NCBI GenBank assembly: GCA_944324835.1
Contig: CALUXV010000008.1
Location: 1-51,002 of the forward strand
Source: Candidatus Gastranaerophilales bacterium
Lineage (GTDB): Bacteria; Cyanobacteriota; Vampirovibrionia; Gastranaerophilales; Gastranaerophilaceae
Direction of reading: 5' to 3'
DNA: 51,002 nt
Shown: piece by piece, positions 50,947-51,002 of the stretch
How the letters are laid out: every line of letters starts with the position of its first letter
How positions within the stretch are numbered: the first letter of the stretch is position 1
Program-made: the position numbers and the translations under genes
Notes under the pieces: model-generated
What the model was told of the DNA's origin: nothing
Database searches by the model: none
The model's input: the letters and a program-made list of their open reading frames with translations, nothing else

Positions 50947-51002
50947 AGGTTATTTAAAAAGTTTTAATTAGGTTAGTAAAGATTATAAAATTACTTATAG
51001 GT

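Overview
The window is low-GC, densely packed bacterial DNA, and I read it as chromosome from a non-photosynthetic relative of the cyanobacteria, most like the gut Gastranaerophilales (Melainabacteria/Vampirovibrionia). The evidence is a three-SLH envelope protein together with the pyruvyl transferase CsaB, an IctB-like O-antigen ligase family protein, a DUF4330 protein, LPS-type heptose kinase, a CHASE2 adenylate cyclase, and the absence of any photosynthesis gene. The lineage is an inference, since no rRNA or marker tree can be computed here.

Layout. 1-1400: the first codons of smc, then a repeat-rich zone with two REP-associated tyrosine transposase (RAYT) genes, one broken. 1400-8300: a coiled-coil protein of unknown role, prs, a leftward HAD phosphatase - metallophosphoesterase-like - rph - zinc-ribbon - membrane protein run, and a PHP phosphoesterase. 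8300-16000: envelope genes (O-antigen ligase-like, DUF4330, heptose-7-P kinase, class A PBP), several lineage-specific proteins and a stand-alone AICAR transformylase-like protein. 16000-19240: three YkgJ-type cysteine-cluster genes, tRNA-Ser(CGA) with partial copies of its 3' end, and a YbaK deacylase. 19300-26300: TrhP/U32, YqeG phosphatase, a lone OppF-type ATPase, recR-ebfC, a matrixin-like protease and uvrB. 26350-29100: three proteins of unknown function. 29400-38500: SLH protein, recG, cyclase, a KDPG-aldolase-like / sugar kinase / csaB operon and a sugar acetyltransferase. 38500-41150: tRNA-Leu(TAA) with a duplicated 3' flank, a sensor-less histidine kinase with its response regulator, and an RHH protein. 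41320-47520: speD, then a leftward HEAT - queC - DUF366 - SPOR - tatD - tlyA run and a DegT-family aminotransferase. 47520-51002: a long intergenic region with two divergent candidate small RNAs, then groES-groEL with a foreign S23-type gene inserted between them.

The most interesting signal is a two-part promoter signature: TTTTGTAACAA (or a close match), exactly 32 bases, then TACTTTATATANATGTAAG (or a close match). Five sites have the same 32-base spacing and two looser ones lie close to it. They precede three proteins of unknown function (1416-2783, 12004-12726, 28337-29098) and three short non-coding transcription units that end in intrinsic terminators (29191-29366, 47792-47908, 48052-48160). 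This looks like an undescribed regulon of lineage-specific proteins and small RNAs.

Other signals: (1) a family of inverted-repeat elements built of AGTGA heptamers, one of which carries the S23 four-helix-bundle gene between groES and groEL; (2) a REP-like palindrome read in frame inside one RAYT and truncating another; (3) partial tRNA 3'-end copies beside both tRNA genes; (4) genes whose start codon lies 6-7 bases after a -10 box, which suggests leaderless mRNAs.
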